Assembly (NCBI GenBank): GCA_016284485.1
Contig: JAEEOX010000038.1
Coordinates: 1-16,444 of the forward strand
Direction of reading: 5' to 3'
Source: Bacillota bacterium
GTDB lineage: Bacteria; Bacillota; Clostridia; Peptostreptococcales; Anaerovoracaceae
DNA: 16,444 nt
The position numbers and the translations under genes were made by a program. How positions within the stretch are numbered: position 1 is the stretch's first letter; every line of letters begins with the position of its first letter. Below are positions 1-7,532 of the stretch, in pieces. The notes beneath the pieces are model-generated. The model saw only the letters and a program-made list of their open reading frames with translations. It did not search any database and was not told the DNA's origin.

Positions 1-42
1 TCGTTCATACTGTCGAGAGCCTGATCTGCACATCACAGGCGC

Positions 43-1206
43 TCACTTCATTATCTCCATGGCCGCGATCCTGTCGAAGGCCTCTTTTAATTTGTCCGTG
101 CCCACGGTGAGAGCTGCTCTCACGTAACCCTCTCCGCATTGCCCGAAGGCGTTTCCGGGAAGTACCAGCACATGAGCTTCCTCAAGGATCCTGTCCGCAG
201 CCTCCACCGAGCTCAGCCCGGTTTTTTTGATGTTTATGAAAAGATAGAAGGTCCCCTTGGGAGGATCTATGACGCTGAGTTTAGGGATCCTGTTGATCTC
301 CTTTGCAGCGAAAAACATACGCTTCCTGTACTCCTCCACCATGGGCGGCTGTACTTCAGCCCTGTGCCTCAGGGCGTGGAGTGCGGCTCTCTGTGAGACA
401 GAGGGTGCGGTGAAGACCACGTTCTCATTGATCTGCTGAATGGTCCTTATGATGTCCGGGTGAGCGATGATGTTCCCTACCCTCCATCCTGTCATCGTGA
501 AGTTTTTTGAGAAGGAATTCAGTATTATTGTCCTGTCCCTCATGCCCGGAAGGGATGCGAAGGGAACGAATGGGTTCTCATAGCTGAAGGACGTATAGAT
601 GTCGTCTGCGATCACCAGCAGATCATGCTTTTCACAGACTGCGGCGATCTTAAGCATGGTATCCATGCTGAGGCAGCTGCCTGTGGGATTGCTGGGTGAA
701 TTGATCACCAGAGCCTTGGTCCTCTCGTTGATCAGGCTCTCCAGTCTCTCCACACTGATCTGAAAATCCTCATCTTCATAGGTGGGAAGTTCCACAGGAA
801 TTCCTCTCGCCAGTTCTACCTGCTGCGGATAGGGTGTGAAATACGGCGCCTGCAGGATCACCTCGTCTCCGTCGTCCAGAATGGCTTCCAGGGCAAGGAA
901 CATACCTTCACAGGCAGATGTTGAGATGAATATCTCTTCATCCGCCACCTCCATGCCATATTCCTCTTTATAGTATTTGGCTATCTCGGCTCTCAGTTCC
1001 GGATCGCCTCTGAAGTCCGTGTACTTGGTGTGACCGGCTCTGGCGTCCTCGAAGGCCTTGGTGATGATCAGATCGTCAGTTATCAGATCCGGATCTCCCA
1101 GGCTCAGATCGATGACGTCATCGAACATCTTGGCCATCACGTCCGACTGACCCATGGCGGTTGACTGATCTTTCCAGTATCTCTTTGAAACGAATCTGTG
1201 CTTCAT
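43..1206 (-). CDS. Class I/II PLP-dependent aminotransferase
   Basis: A cytosolic fold-type I aminotransferase of 387 residues, the usual length. It should move an amino group from an amino acid to a 2-oxo acid; the substrate is not readable. Visible motifs are the NSPSNPTG loop (Asn about 173, PLP contact), ADDIY (Asp about 202, pairs with the PLP nitrogen; Tyr about 204), SFSKNF with the Schiff-base Lys at about 234, then TGWRVG with Arg about 242, and a C-terminal EGYVRAAL with the carboxylate-binding Arg. The frame is open for 22 more codons upstream, but I chose the ATG at 1206 because AGAGAGG lies six bases before it, and an upstream ATG overlaps the -10 box. It lies downstream of and in the same direction as the PucR-type regulator, with its own likely promoter. 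Family certain; specificity (aspartate, aromatic or branched-chain type) unknown. Confidence 0.93.
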   Translation of the reverse strand: MKHRFVSKRYWKDQSTAMGQSDVMAKMFDDVIDLSLGDPDLITDDLIITKAFEDARAGHTKYTDFRGDPELRAEIAKYYKEEYGMEVADEEIFISTSACEGMFLALEAILDDGDEVILQAPYFTPYPQQVELARGIPVELPTYEDEDFQISVERLESLINERTKALVINSPSNPTGSCLSMDTMLKIAAVCEKHDLLVIADDIYTSFSYENPFVPFASLPGMRDRTIILNSFSKNFTMTGWRVGNIIAHPDIIRTIQQINENVVFTAPSVSQRAALHALRHRAEVQPPMVEEYRKRMFFAAKEINRIPKLSVIDPPKGTFYLFINIKKTGLSSVEAADRILEEAHVLVLPGNAFGQCGEGYVRAALTVGTDKLKEAFDRIAAMEIMK

Positions 1207-1231
1207 GGCAAACCTCTCTTTCTTTGATTCC

Positions 1232-1237
1232 ATTATA
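1232..1237 (-). promoter_or_regulatory. -10 box of aminotransferase promoter
   Basis: TATAAT on the minus strand, about 26 bases before the ATG at 1206. No good -35 is visible at 16-18 bases. The implied 5' leader is short and holds the AGAGAGG ribosome binding site. Upstream (1264-1292) lies an AT-rich dyad with AATTAT/ATAATT arms around a 17-base centre, a possible activator or repressor site. Confidence 0.5.
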
Positions 1238-1312
1238 TCGGATCTCAAAAGAGCGGTTTTTGTAATTATCAAAAAACTCGTATCAAATAATTGTTATTTT
1301 TACAATCGCCAG

Positions 1313-2482
1313 TCACTGGCCCGGATTCTGGTCTTTGGGGCCGGAAATAGCCATCGCTCCGTCTATCAGAAGTGCGGCTTTCAGCTGCAGGTAAAGTTCT
1401 CCATCCGTAACATCCTCAAGCCCAGTCAGCTCGCGGATCCTCCCCAGGCGGTAACGGATGGTGTTCTGATGGCAATGCAGTTTAGCGGCGGTCTTCAAAA
1501 TATCCCCGCCGGCAGCTATGTACTCGCCGGCCGTTTCCAAAAGATCTGCGTTGTCGCGGAAAGGCTCAAGCATGTCTTTTGCGAAGGCCCGTGACTCCTC
1601 ACTGCCGATGGTCGGGAGAAGCACACGGCAGATGCCGGTATCGCCGAAGCATGCAAACTGCTTCCCTTCCACCAGAGACGCGACCAGGCATTGCCAGCTC
1701 TCGCGGAAGGCTTTGTCCATGTCGGTCTTCTCGTGGACGTCGCTCATGCCCATGTGGACGCCCTCACCTATTCCCAGAAGCTCGAATGCCTCCTGCCGGA
1801 TCAGGTCGTGGATCCTGTGATCGTCTCTTGCGGAGGTTGTGATCAGGAAAACCCCATCACCATAGCGAACCACGAGGCCCTTTGAGTGGAAGCCCTTCAA
1901 AAGATAGAAACTCCTAAGTATCCTTCCTGCGTCCATTGTCTCCCCAGTGATATAAACCACTGCCACATAGGGCCTCAGTTTGAGGGAGACGCCCTTCAGT
2001 ATTATATCCAGTTCGGAACGGTTCATGCTGCCGGACAGCATGGCGTCGATGTTTTCCTCTGACAGGTAGACCTTGTCATCGAACTGCACGGCGTACATTA
2101 TGTCGAAGATGATGTTCTCGAACCAAAGGTCGTTGTCCATGGTCAGGATGGGAAACCCCTTTTCTTCCGCAAAGGCAATCACCTCGGGAGGAAGCTCATC
2201 ATATATTATCCTTTTATATGCCACGCATGACATACCGATGTCGTACATCTGCTTTATAGATTTCAGGATCAGGGACGGGTCGTTCTTCGCGAACAGAAAG
2301 CTGGTTATTATAAAGCCACTGGCTTCCATTTCAAGAGCGGCATCGTACTCCACATCCGGATCAAATTCATAATCCGCTATTTCCACCGTCACCACCGGAC
2401 GGTCAAGACCTTTTGTACCTGCCAGCAGGGCCATTTTATGCCCGCAGGGTAATTCCATAACATCTTTAACTGTAAGTGCCAT
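1313..2482 (-). CDS. PucR-family transcriptional regulator
   Basis: A 389-residue DNA-binding regulator of the PucR/CdaR type. The N-terminal part (about residues 1-125, beginning LTVKDVMELP) matches the PucR_1 ligand-sensing domain. A middle CdaR GGDEF-like region follows. The C-terminus (about 325-370) carries the PucR helix-turn-helix, with GGDILKTAAKLHCHQNTIRYRL then RIRELTG split over adjacent residues. Members usually sense nitrogen-source metabolites and activate or repress adjacent catabolic genes. The start at 2482 is chosen because AAGGAGG sits seven bases before ATG; the longer frame to 2518 starts inside the promoter -10. It is divergent from the cyclodeaminase/aminotransferase operon and upstream of another aminotransferase, so these are its likely targets (inference). 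A second, truncated homologue lies at 7533-8057. Confidence 0.93.
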   Translation of the reverse strand: MALTVKDVMELPCGHKMALLAGTKGLDRPVVTVEIADYEFDPDVEYDAALEMEASGFIITSFLFAKNDPSLILKSIKQMYDIGMSCVAYKRIIYDELPPEVIAFAEEKGFPILTMDNDLWFENIIFDIMYAVQFDDKVYLSEENIDAMLSGSMNRSELDIILKGVSLKLRPYVAVVYITGETMDAGRILRSFYLLKGFHSKGLVVRYGDGVFLITTSARDDHRIHDLIRQEAFELLGIGEGVHMGMSDVHEKTDMDKAFRESWQCLVASLVEGKQFACFGDTGICRVLLPTIGSEESRAFAKDMLEPFRDNADLLETAGEYIAAGGDILKTAAKLHCHQNTIRYRLGRIRELTGLEDVTDGELYLQLKAALLIDGAMAISGPKDQNPGQ

Positions 2483-2516
2483 GGGAAACCTCCTTATTAT
2501 TATAGGGAACACCATC

Positions 2517-2545
2517 ATTATACCCTGTTTTTATAAAAATTACAA
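2517..2545 (-). promoter_or_regulatory. pucR-type gene promoter
   Basis: On the minus strand, -35 TTGTAA (2540-2545), a 17-base spacer and -10 TATAAT (2517-2522) form a good sigma-A promoter for the regulator. The spacer contains a perfect 12-bp AT palindrome (2528-2539), which could be an autoregulatory site or just AT-rich sequence. Confidence 0.7.
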
Positions 2546-2565
2546 ACAATCGGTCATATCTTTTT

Positions 2566-2580
2566 ATTTTCTATGAAAAT
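2566..2580. promoter_or_regulatory. Candidate operator palindrome in divergent region
   Basis: ATTTTC-TAT-GAAAAT is a perfect 6+6 dyad with a 3-base centre. It overlaps the position expected for the -35 of the rightward promoter and lies between two divergent promoters, as expected for a regulator-binding site. It is AT-rich, so chance is possible. Confidence 0.35.
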
Positions 2581-2595
2581 CCGCCGCGAATCTTT

Positions 2596-2604
2596 TGCTA
2601 TACT
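2596..2604 (+). promoter_or_regulatory. Extended -10 of cyclodeaminase operon promoter
   Basis: TGC-TATACT is an extended -10 element about 34 bases before the ATG at 2638. The -35 is poor (TGAAAA with a 19-base spacer), which fits a promoter needing an activator such as the divergent PucR-type protein (inference). Confidence 0.55.
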
Positions 2605-2637
2605 AAAACCAGAAAAGCACAGAAAGTGAGGTACAAC

Positions 2638-3648
2638 ATGTCCACCAGAGTTTTGAGCAAAAAAGAGATCATGCAGGTCATCGAGATGGCTCCCGCCATC
2701 AAGGCCGTAGAGAACGTATACACAATGAAATCAGCAGGCGAAGCTGTGGCCTGGCCCACCGTCTTCCACATCTTTGAGGAAGGTCAGCGTGACCTTGACA
2801 TCCGCTCCGGTTACCTGCCGGCAAACCACATCTTCGGTCACAAGACCATCGGATTCTTCGCAGGAAACGTGGAGAGAGGTCTTCCCAACCTGATGGCTAC
2901 CATCTGTGTATTCGACGAATTCACAGGCGCCCCCATTGGAATCCTTGAAGGCGCATATATAACAGGCATCCGAACCGGCGCTGCAGGAGCCATCGGAGCA
3001 AAATATCTGGCTCGCAAAGACTCCGAGACCCTTTTCGTTCTCGGCGCAGGCAACCAGGCCGCCTACCAGATCGCAGCCACCATCTGCTGCTTCCCCGGGC
3101 TTAAGAAAGTCTACGTTGCAGATCTTTTGTTCCCTGAGAACGCGGAAAGATTCGTAGCAGGCATCAAGGCTAGGCTTATGGACGAGCTGGGCATCGACGC
3201 CTCCGGAGTCACCTTCGAGGCAACCAACGAACCCGAGGTCACCGTGCCCCAGAGCGACATCGTGATCACCGTAACCCCCTCAAGGAAGCCGGTCATCAAG
3301 AAGGAATGGGTTCGTCCCGGAATGCACTTCTCCACCGTGGGAAGCGACATGGAAGGAAAAGAGGAGCTGGATCCTGAAATCTTCAGAAACGCCAAAGTCT
3401 TCGTGGACGACATGACCCACTGCATCGAAGCCGGTGAGGTGGAGATTCCCGTCAAGATGGGAATTCTCAGCCCCGAAAACATCAATGAAATAGGAAATCT
3501 GATCATGGGGAACTGCCAGGGCAGAACCTCGGATGAAGATATAACCGTTTACGATCCTGCAGGCATGGCTCTGCTGGACATCGCAGCAGCCAAGGTCGCC
3601 CTTGACCTTGCAGCCGAAAAGAACCTCGGCGCAGTCGTTGAACTCTAA
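2638..3648 (+). CDS. Ornithine cyclodeaminase / mu-crystallin family protein
   Basis: A 336-residue NAD(P)-dependent enzyme of the OCD/mu-crystallin family. Members include ornithine and lysine cyclodeaminases, alanine dehydrogenase, pyrroline-carboxylate reductase and opine-like dehydrogenases. Visible features are GHKTIGFFAGN with Lys about 69, ITGIRTGAAGAIGAKYL with Arg about 112 (the family hallmark), the Rossmann motif LGAGNQA (about residues 135-141), and VGSDMEGKEELDP, whose Asp about 237 corresponds to the catalytic aspartate. Lys69 and Arg112 match the substrate-binding residues described for the Pseudomonas enzyme; I do not see a clear counterpart of its Arg45, so true cyclodeaminase activity is uncertain. 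The start is the ATG at 2638: the GTGAGG just before it is the ribosome binding site, and the GTG at 2626 belongs to it. The aminotransferase follows 26 bases downstream, so the two are surely cotranscribed. Confidence 0.92.
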   Translation: MSTRVLSKKEIMQVIEMAPAIKAVENVYTMKSAGEAVAWPTVFHIFEEGQRDLDIRSGYLPANHIFGHKTIGFFAGNVERGLPNLMATICVFDEFTGAPIGILEGAYITGIRTGAAGAIGAKYLARKDSETLFVLGAGNQAAYQIAATICCFPGLKKVYVADLLFPENAERFVAGIKARLMDELGIDASGVTFEATNEPEVTVPQSDIVITVTPSRKPVIKKEWVRPGMHFSTVGSDMEGKEELDPEIFRNAKVFVDDMTHCIEAGEVEIPVKMGILSPENINEIGNLIMGNCQGRTSDEDITVYDPAGMALLDIAAAKVALDLAAEKNLGAVVEL

Positions 3649-3674
3649 AACGTACCCATAGGAAGGAGAACACC

Positions 3675-4799
3675 ATGGATATCAAAACATTCAAAGTAGA
3701 GCGTTGGATGGACGATTATGAAACAAAGTGCAAATACAATCTGGCTGAGACATGCATCGACTCTCTGACCGTCAGAGAACTCGTGGAAATGGCCGGGCTG
3801 GATGTTGCGGAATATATGAACGAATTGGCCGACACAAGGCTGACCTACAGCTACATCGGCGGTTCACCCGATCTTCTGAACGGCATCGCAAGCCTTTACG
3901 GCGACCTGGTCAAGCCGGAGCATGTCATCCCCATGCACGGCGCCATCGGAGCAAACCACCACGTGATCATGGCACTGATCGATCCCTCTGACAACATGGT
4001 ATCCGTCATGCCCACATATCAGCAGCACTACTCCATCCCCGAGTCCATCGGTGCAGAGGTCAGGATCCTAAATCTGAATCTGGAAAACCACTTCCTGCCG
4101 GACATCGAGAAGCTGAAGGAACTGGTTGACGAAAACACCAAGATGATCACCATGAACAGCCCAAACAACCCCTCCGGTTCCCTGATCCCCAGAGAGGTCA
4201 TGGAGCAGGTCATCGAGGTTGCGAGAAGCGTGGATGCCTACGTGCTTTGCGATGAGGTGTACAGAGGCATCTCAGAGGACGGCAGCTACATGTACTCCGT
4301 TGCCGACCTTTATGAAAAAGGCATCTCCGTGGGCAGCATGTCCAAGTGCTGGTCCATGGCAGGCGTCCGTCTGGGCTGGATCGTGACCAGAGACATGGAT
4401 CTGATCCACCGCTGCCACGAGCGCAGAGATTACGACACCATCAGCTGCGCCGTAATCGACGACAAGCTTTCCGCTCTGGCTCTGGCCAATAAGGATAAAA
4501 TCATCGAGAGAAACAGCAAAATACTGAATACCAACCGAAAGATCCTCGACGATTGGGTAAACGCCACTCCGGAAGTCTACTATCAAAGACCTGTGGCGGG
4601 AACCACCGCTCTGGTCTACTACAGGAAGGACATGCCCTCTCGTGAGCTTTGCGACAGGCTCATCAAGGAGACGGGAGTGTTGTTCACCCCGGGCGAGTGT
4701 TTTGAGATGGAAGGCTCCGTCCGCATCGGATATGCCTTCGACTCCAAGGTGCTGAAAGAAGGTCTTGATCTGTTCGCTAACTTCCTGAAGACCATCTAA
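3675..4799 (+). CDS. Class I/II PLP-dependent aminotransferase, second
   Basis: A 374-residue fold-type I PLP enzyme, second gene of the operon with the OCD-family dehydrogenase. Motifs are NSPNNPSG (Asn about 165), CDEVYRG (Asp about 193, Tyr about 196), SMSKCWSMAG with the Schiff-base Lys about 224, and VRLGW (Arg about 232), with SVRIGYAF near the C-terminus. The N-terminus, which reads FKVERWMDDYE then ETCIDSLTVREL, resembles the branch containing capreomycidine synthase (VioD-like) more than classical aspartate aminotransferases; I offer this from memory, with low confidence. AGGAGA lies seven bases before the ATG. It is clearly distinct in sequence from the minus-strand aminotransferase at the left edge, so the two are not recent duplicates. 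A terminator follows 13 bases after the stop. A role working on the same substrate as the dehydrogenase is inferred from the shared operon. Confidence 0.92.
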   Translation: MDIKTFKVERWMDDYETKCKYNLAETCIDSLTVRELVEMAGLDVAEYMNELADTRLTYSYIGGSPDLLNGIASLYGDLVKPEHVIPMHGAIGANHHVIMALIDPSDNMVSVMPTYQQHYSIPESIGAEVRILNLNLENHFLPDIEKLKELVDENTKMITMNSPNNPSGSLIPREVMEQVIEVARSVDAYVLCDEVYRGISEDGSYMYSVADLYEKGISVGSMSKCWSMAGVRLGWIVTRDMDLIHRCHERRDYDTISCAVIDDKLSALALANKDKIIERNSKILNTNRKILDDWVNATPEVYYQRPVAGTTALVYYRKDMPSRELCDRLIKETGVLFTPGECFEMEGSVRIGYAFDSKVLKEGLDLFANFLKTI

Positions 4800-4812
4800 A
4801 CGAAAACGTGTT

Positions 4813-4842
4813 AACGGGACACCTTGCGGTGCCCCGTTTTTT
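4813..4842 (+). terminator. Rho-independent terminator of cyclodeaminase operon
   Basis: An 11-bp stem (AACGGGACACC with GGTGCCCCGTT, one A/C mismatch), TTGC loop, then a run of six T. It closes the OCD/aminotransferase operon. Confidence 0.9.
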
Positions 4843-4843
4843 G

Positions 4844-4872
4844 TTGCCACATCTGCCCTCAGATGCTACAAT
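4844..4872 (+). promoter_or_regulatory. Promoter of first CWB2 gene
   Basis: -35 TTGCCA (4844-4849), a 17-base spacer, and -10 TACAAT (4867-4872) with an upstream TG making it extended. The spacer holds CATCTG...CAGATG inverted arms. The -35 starts one base after the preceding terminator's T run. Nearly the same promoter precedes the second paralogue. Confidence 0.85.
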
Positions 4873-4914
4873 TAATGTACCGATTAATATAACAAAAGAA
4901 ACGGAGGACTTATC

Positions 4915-6021
4915 ATGAAACTTAAACGCTTCTTTGTATTATTCATCTGCATCATGATGGTCATGACCATGATGCCCCTTACGGCGGCTGCCGAGGATCA
5001 GGCTGATCCCGACCACCCCTTTGGCGTTTCCGAGTGGGTGCCGGGAATGACGCCTGCTTCCACCCAGTTCGCCACGACTCGCGAAGCGAGTACAGGATAC
5101 GTTTTCGATCGAATTGCCGGAAAAAACCGTTTTGAGACATCGTTATTGATTGCTGATAAGTGGTTGTGGTTCGCTGACGGAGATTCTTTCGAAAATGTAA
5201 TACTGGTCAGCGGAATGGATTTCCCCGACGCTCTTGGAGCAAGCGGCCCGGCTTATGATTTGTATGGCCCCATAATCCTCGCCGATCCGAATAACATGAC
5301 GAATTTAGCCGAATATATAGAAACAAATATGGCTGAAGACGGATTTGTTTACATCATGGGCGGCAACGGAGCAGTTCCCGCGGAAATGGAAACGGAACTT
5401 GTAAAGGCGGGCATTTCTAAAGAGAATATTGTAAGACTCAAAGGTAAGGACAGATACCAGACCAATCTGGCTGTGCTCGATGGGTATTCCTCGATCAATA
5501 CACTTGTGGTGTGCTCTGGCAAAGATTATGCGGACGCTCTTTCTGCCTCCGCCATCGGAGAGCCCATCCTCCTTGTGGGAGACACACTGACGGATGAGCA
5601 GCTGGCATTGATAGCGGATAAAGGCACTTCAAAGTTCCTTATCGTTGGCGGTACCGGAGCAGTCAGCTCAGAGGTTGAGGCTCAGCTTCAAGCCATTGCG
5701 AACAGTTACGGTTCGAACGGTTTCCTGCATAGAGTCAGCGGAAAGAATCGCTACGAAACATCCAAGGCATTCGCCGAATTTGTCTGGGAAGACGATTCTG
5801 AATCTGCAGTGTTTGCCTGCGGCAACAACTTCCCGGACGGACTATCCGGTGCGACCCTGTGCTTCTGGCTGGGTGGTCCGATGATCCTTGCCACCAGCAC
5901 AGCAACTTCTGCCGCAGCGGAATGTGTCCAGAATCTCCACATAGAGGGCGGTTTTGTTCTTGGCGGAACCAGTCTCATCTCCGACGAGGCTATGTGTACG
6001 ATATTCGGATTTGAGGACTAA
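4915..6021 (+). CDS. Secreted cell-wall-binding protein, three CWB2 repeats
   Basis: A 368-residue exported protein. Residues 1-26 form a signal peptide (MKLKRFF, hydrophobic core, cut near TAAA-ED). A linker of about 35 residues follows, then three putative cell-wall-binding 2 (CWB2, PF04122) repeats at about 63-171, 172-268 and 270-368. Each opens with RxxGxxRxxT (RIAGKNRFETS, RLKGKDRYQTN, RVSGKNRYETS), continues with DFPDALxAS or DYADALSAS, and has a PIIL/PILL/PMIL motif then GG-GAV or GGTSL. In Clostridioides difficile a CWB2 triplet anchors S-layer and Cwp proteins non-covalently to an anionic cell-wall polymer through an Ile-Leu-Leu motif. Here no effector domain accompanies the anchor. 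GGAGG precedes the ATG by eight bases. It is a tandem paralogue of the next gene. Codon use is somewhat more AT-rich than in the neighbouring metabolic genes. Confidence 0.92.
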   Translation: MKLKRFFVLFICIMMVMTMMPLTAAAEDQADPDHPFGVSEWVPGMTPASTQFATTREASTGYVFDRIAGKNRFETSLLIADKWLWFADGDSFENVILVSGMDFPDALGASGPAYDLYGPIILADPNNMTNLAEYIETNMAEDGFVYIMGGNGAVPAEMETELVKAGISKENIVRLKGKDRYQTNLAVLDGYSSINTLVVCSGKDYADALSASAIGEPILLVGDTLTDEQLALIADKGTSKFLIVGGTGAVSSEVEAQLQAIANSYGSNGFLHRVSGKNRYETSKAFAEFVWEDDSESAVFACGNNFPDGLSGATLCFWLGGPMILATSTATSAAAECVQNLHIEGGFVLGGTSLISDEAMCTIFGFED

Positions 6022-6055
6022 TTGCCTAAAACGTACTTCAAACTGTAAAACTATA

Positions 6056-6087
6056 AACGGCACCCATACCGAAGGGTGCCGTTTTTT
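6056..6087 (+). terminator. Terminator of first CWB2 gene
   Basis: A perfect 10-bp stem (AACGGCACCC / GGGTGCCGTT), 8-base loop and six T. It separates the two paralogues into independent transcripts. Confidence 0.9.
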
Positions 6088-6100
6088 CTTATCCCTTTTG

Positions 6101-6129
6101 TTGCCTATCATGCCTTCAGATGTTAAAAT
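6101..6129 (+). promoter_or_regulatory. Promoter of second CWB2 gene
   Basis: -35 TTGCCT (6101-6106), 17-base spacer, extended -10 TGT-TAAAAT (6124-6129). It is the copy of the promoter at 4844-4872. The 5' leader is also conserved (ATTAATGTACCG, then AAAAGAAACGGAGG before the ATG), so the duplication included the whole upstream region. Confidence 0.85.
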
Positions 6130-6171
6130 TAATGTACCGGTTACTATGGCAAAAGAAACGGAGGTCTTCCC

Positions 6172-7209
6172 ATGAAATTCAAGCGTTTCTTCATATTGTT
6201 TATTTGCGTTCTGATGGTGACCGCCATGATGCCTCTTTCGGCAATCGCTGATGATCAGGCCAAAGGCGGCGGCTCACATTTCCTTCGAATTGCAGGAAAA
6301 AACCGCTATGACACATCCATGTTCATAGCCCATGAATGGTTGAATTACAACAGCGGTTATTCTTTCGACAACGTGATCCTAGCCAGCGGAACGGATTTTC
6401 CTGATGCTCTCGGATCAAGCGGCCCTGCAAATGAGACTTTTGCTCCCATAATCCTCGTCGACAATAAAAACCTGACAGGGATAGCCGAATACGTCAAAAC
6501 AAATTTGGCTTCAGGCGGATACGTTTACATCATGGGCGGCAACGGAGCAGTTCCCAGCGCTATGGAAACCGAACTCGTAAAAGCGGGCATAATATCAAGC
6601 AGGATCAAAAGATTTTCCGGCAGGGACAGGTACGAGACCAACCTGAAGGTGCTCAAGAATTTTGATTACAGGCACGGCGTTTTCGATGGAATAGTGGTCT
6701 GTTCCGGCAAGAATTATGCCGATGCTCTGTCGGCGTCAGCCTTGGGATCGCCCATACTTCTCGTGGGAGATACCCTGACGGATGCGCAAAAGAAGTTTTT
6801 AGTGGACTTTGGTTTTAACCGCTTCCTCATCGTAGGCGGAATCGGAGCCGTTAGCCAAGAGGTGTATGATCAGCTTACCGACGTTATAATCGCAGTACAG
6901 GGTGAGGGCGGTTGGTTGTATAGAGTAGGTGGAAAAGACCGCTATGAGACCTCCAGAGAATTGGCGTTTTTCGGATGGGATTCAAGCGATACCGTGGTCC
7001 TTACCTACGGCAATAACTTCCCGGACGGACTCTGCGGATGCACCATGTGCTTCTGGGAAGACGCTCCCCTGCTCCTGGCATCCACTTCAGCCAAGGAGCC
7101 CGCGGCGTATGCCGCTCAGTGTCTCGATGCCGATTTCGCCATAGTCCTGGGCGGAGAAAGCCTCATCTCCGACGAAGCAGTTGAATACATACTCGGAGTT
7201 TCCAAATAA
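6172..7209 (+). CDS. Secreted cell-wall-binding protein, CWB2 paralogue
   Basis: A 345-residue tandem paralogue of the preceding gene. It has a near-identical signal peptide (MKFKRFFILF..., cut near SAIA-DD) and almost no linker before three CWB2 repeats at about 37-147, 149-250 and 253-345. Repeat openings are RIAGKNRYDTS, RFSGRDRYETN and RVGGKDRYETS; the wall-polymer motifs read PIIL, PILL and PLLL. Like its neighbour it carries only the anchoring module and no enzyme or adhesin domain, so it may coat the wall or compete for its polymer (inference). The linker of about 35 residues seen in the first copy is missing, the main difference between the two. GGAGG lies eight bases before the ATG. 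Confidence 0.92.
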   Translation: MKFKRFFILFICVLMVTAMMPLSAIADDQAKGGGSHFLRIAGKNRYDTSMFIAHEWLNYNSGYSFDNVILASGTDFPDALGSSGPANETFAPIILVDNKNLTGIAEYVKTNLASGGYVYIMGGNGAVPSAMETELVKAGIISSRIKRFSGRDRYETNLKVLKNFDYRHGVFDGIVVCSGKNYADALSASALGSPILLVGDTLTDAQKKFLVDFGFNRFLIVGGIGAVSQEVYDQLTDVIIAVQGEGGWLYRVGGKDRYETSRELAFFGWDSSDTVVLTYGNNFPDGLCGCTMCFWEDAPLLLASTSAKEPAAYAAQCLDADFAIVLGGESLISDEAVEYILGVSK

Positions 7210-7225
7210 CCCCTATAAACGCAGC

Positions 7226-7256
7226 AAAGCCGCGGATCCTAATCCGCGGCTTTTTT
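7226..7256 (+). terminator. Terminator of second CWB2 gene
   Basis: A perfect 9-bp GC-rich stem (GCCGCGGAT / ATCCGCGGC, extended by three A-T pairs), CCTA loop and six T. It lies between the convergent ends of this gene and the minus-strand frame ending at 7273. Confidence 0.9.
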
Positions 7257-7272
7257 ATTACCAATTATTTTC

Positions 7273-7524
7273 TCAGCTTAATGGTCCTATGGCTTTCTCC
7301 ACGTCGTCGTAGGCCACAGCCAGGGCCCGGGCAGCATCGCGAACCGCGTAAGGATCGTTCAGGTTCACCTCTTCAGCCTTCTTGCAGGCATCAACCATGG
7401 TCTGCACCTTGCCCACGTACGCCTGATCGAAGTCGCTGTCCGTTATTTCATAAGCCTTGTGGATCAGTTCGGTGAGGAAAGCGTTCAGCCTCTCGTCAGG
7501 CAGCACCGGCGCCACGTCCGGCAC
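7273..7524 (-). CDS. Hypothetical protein, probably 5'-truncated
   Basis: An 83-residue frame that I do not recognise. Codon choice (many GAC, CTG, GTG, AAG, GCC) looks truly coding. The product is mostly helical by composition, with VDACKKAEEV and RDAARALAVAYDDVEKA suggesting an amphipathic helical hairpin. There is no ATG. The only starts are GTG at 7522-7524 or 7516-7518, and the nearest AAGGAAG is about 14 bases before the first, which is too far for a good site. The frame stays open upstream only to a stop near 7565, inside sequence that on the other strand encodes the PucR-type remnant. It is therefore best read as the C-terminal part of a gene whose 5' end was deleted. A short intact protein starting at GTG is the alternative. 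No signal peptide or membrane segment. Confidence 0.45.
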   Translation of the reverse strand: MPDVAPVLPDERLNAFLTELIHKAYEITDSDFDQAYVGKVQTMVDACKKAEEVNLNDPYAVRDAARALAVAYDDVEKAIGPLS

Positions 7525-7532
7525 ACGCTGGA

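Noticed and set aside
13..45. Inverted arms GCCTG/CAGGC at the left edge
   Set aside because: No T run on the minus strand after the stem and the window ends, so a terminator for the first aminotransferase cannot be claimed.
4272..4850. A 192-codon minus-strand open frame
   Set aside because: It overlaps the second aminotransferase and its terminator on the other strand, with no ribosome binding site.
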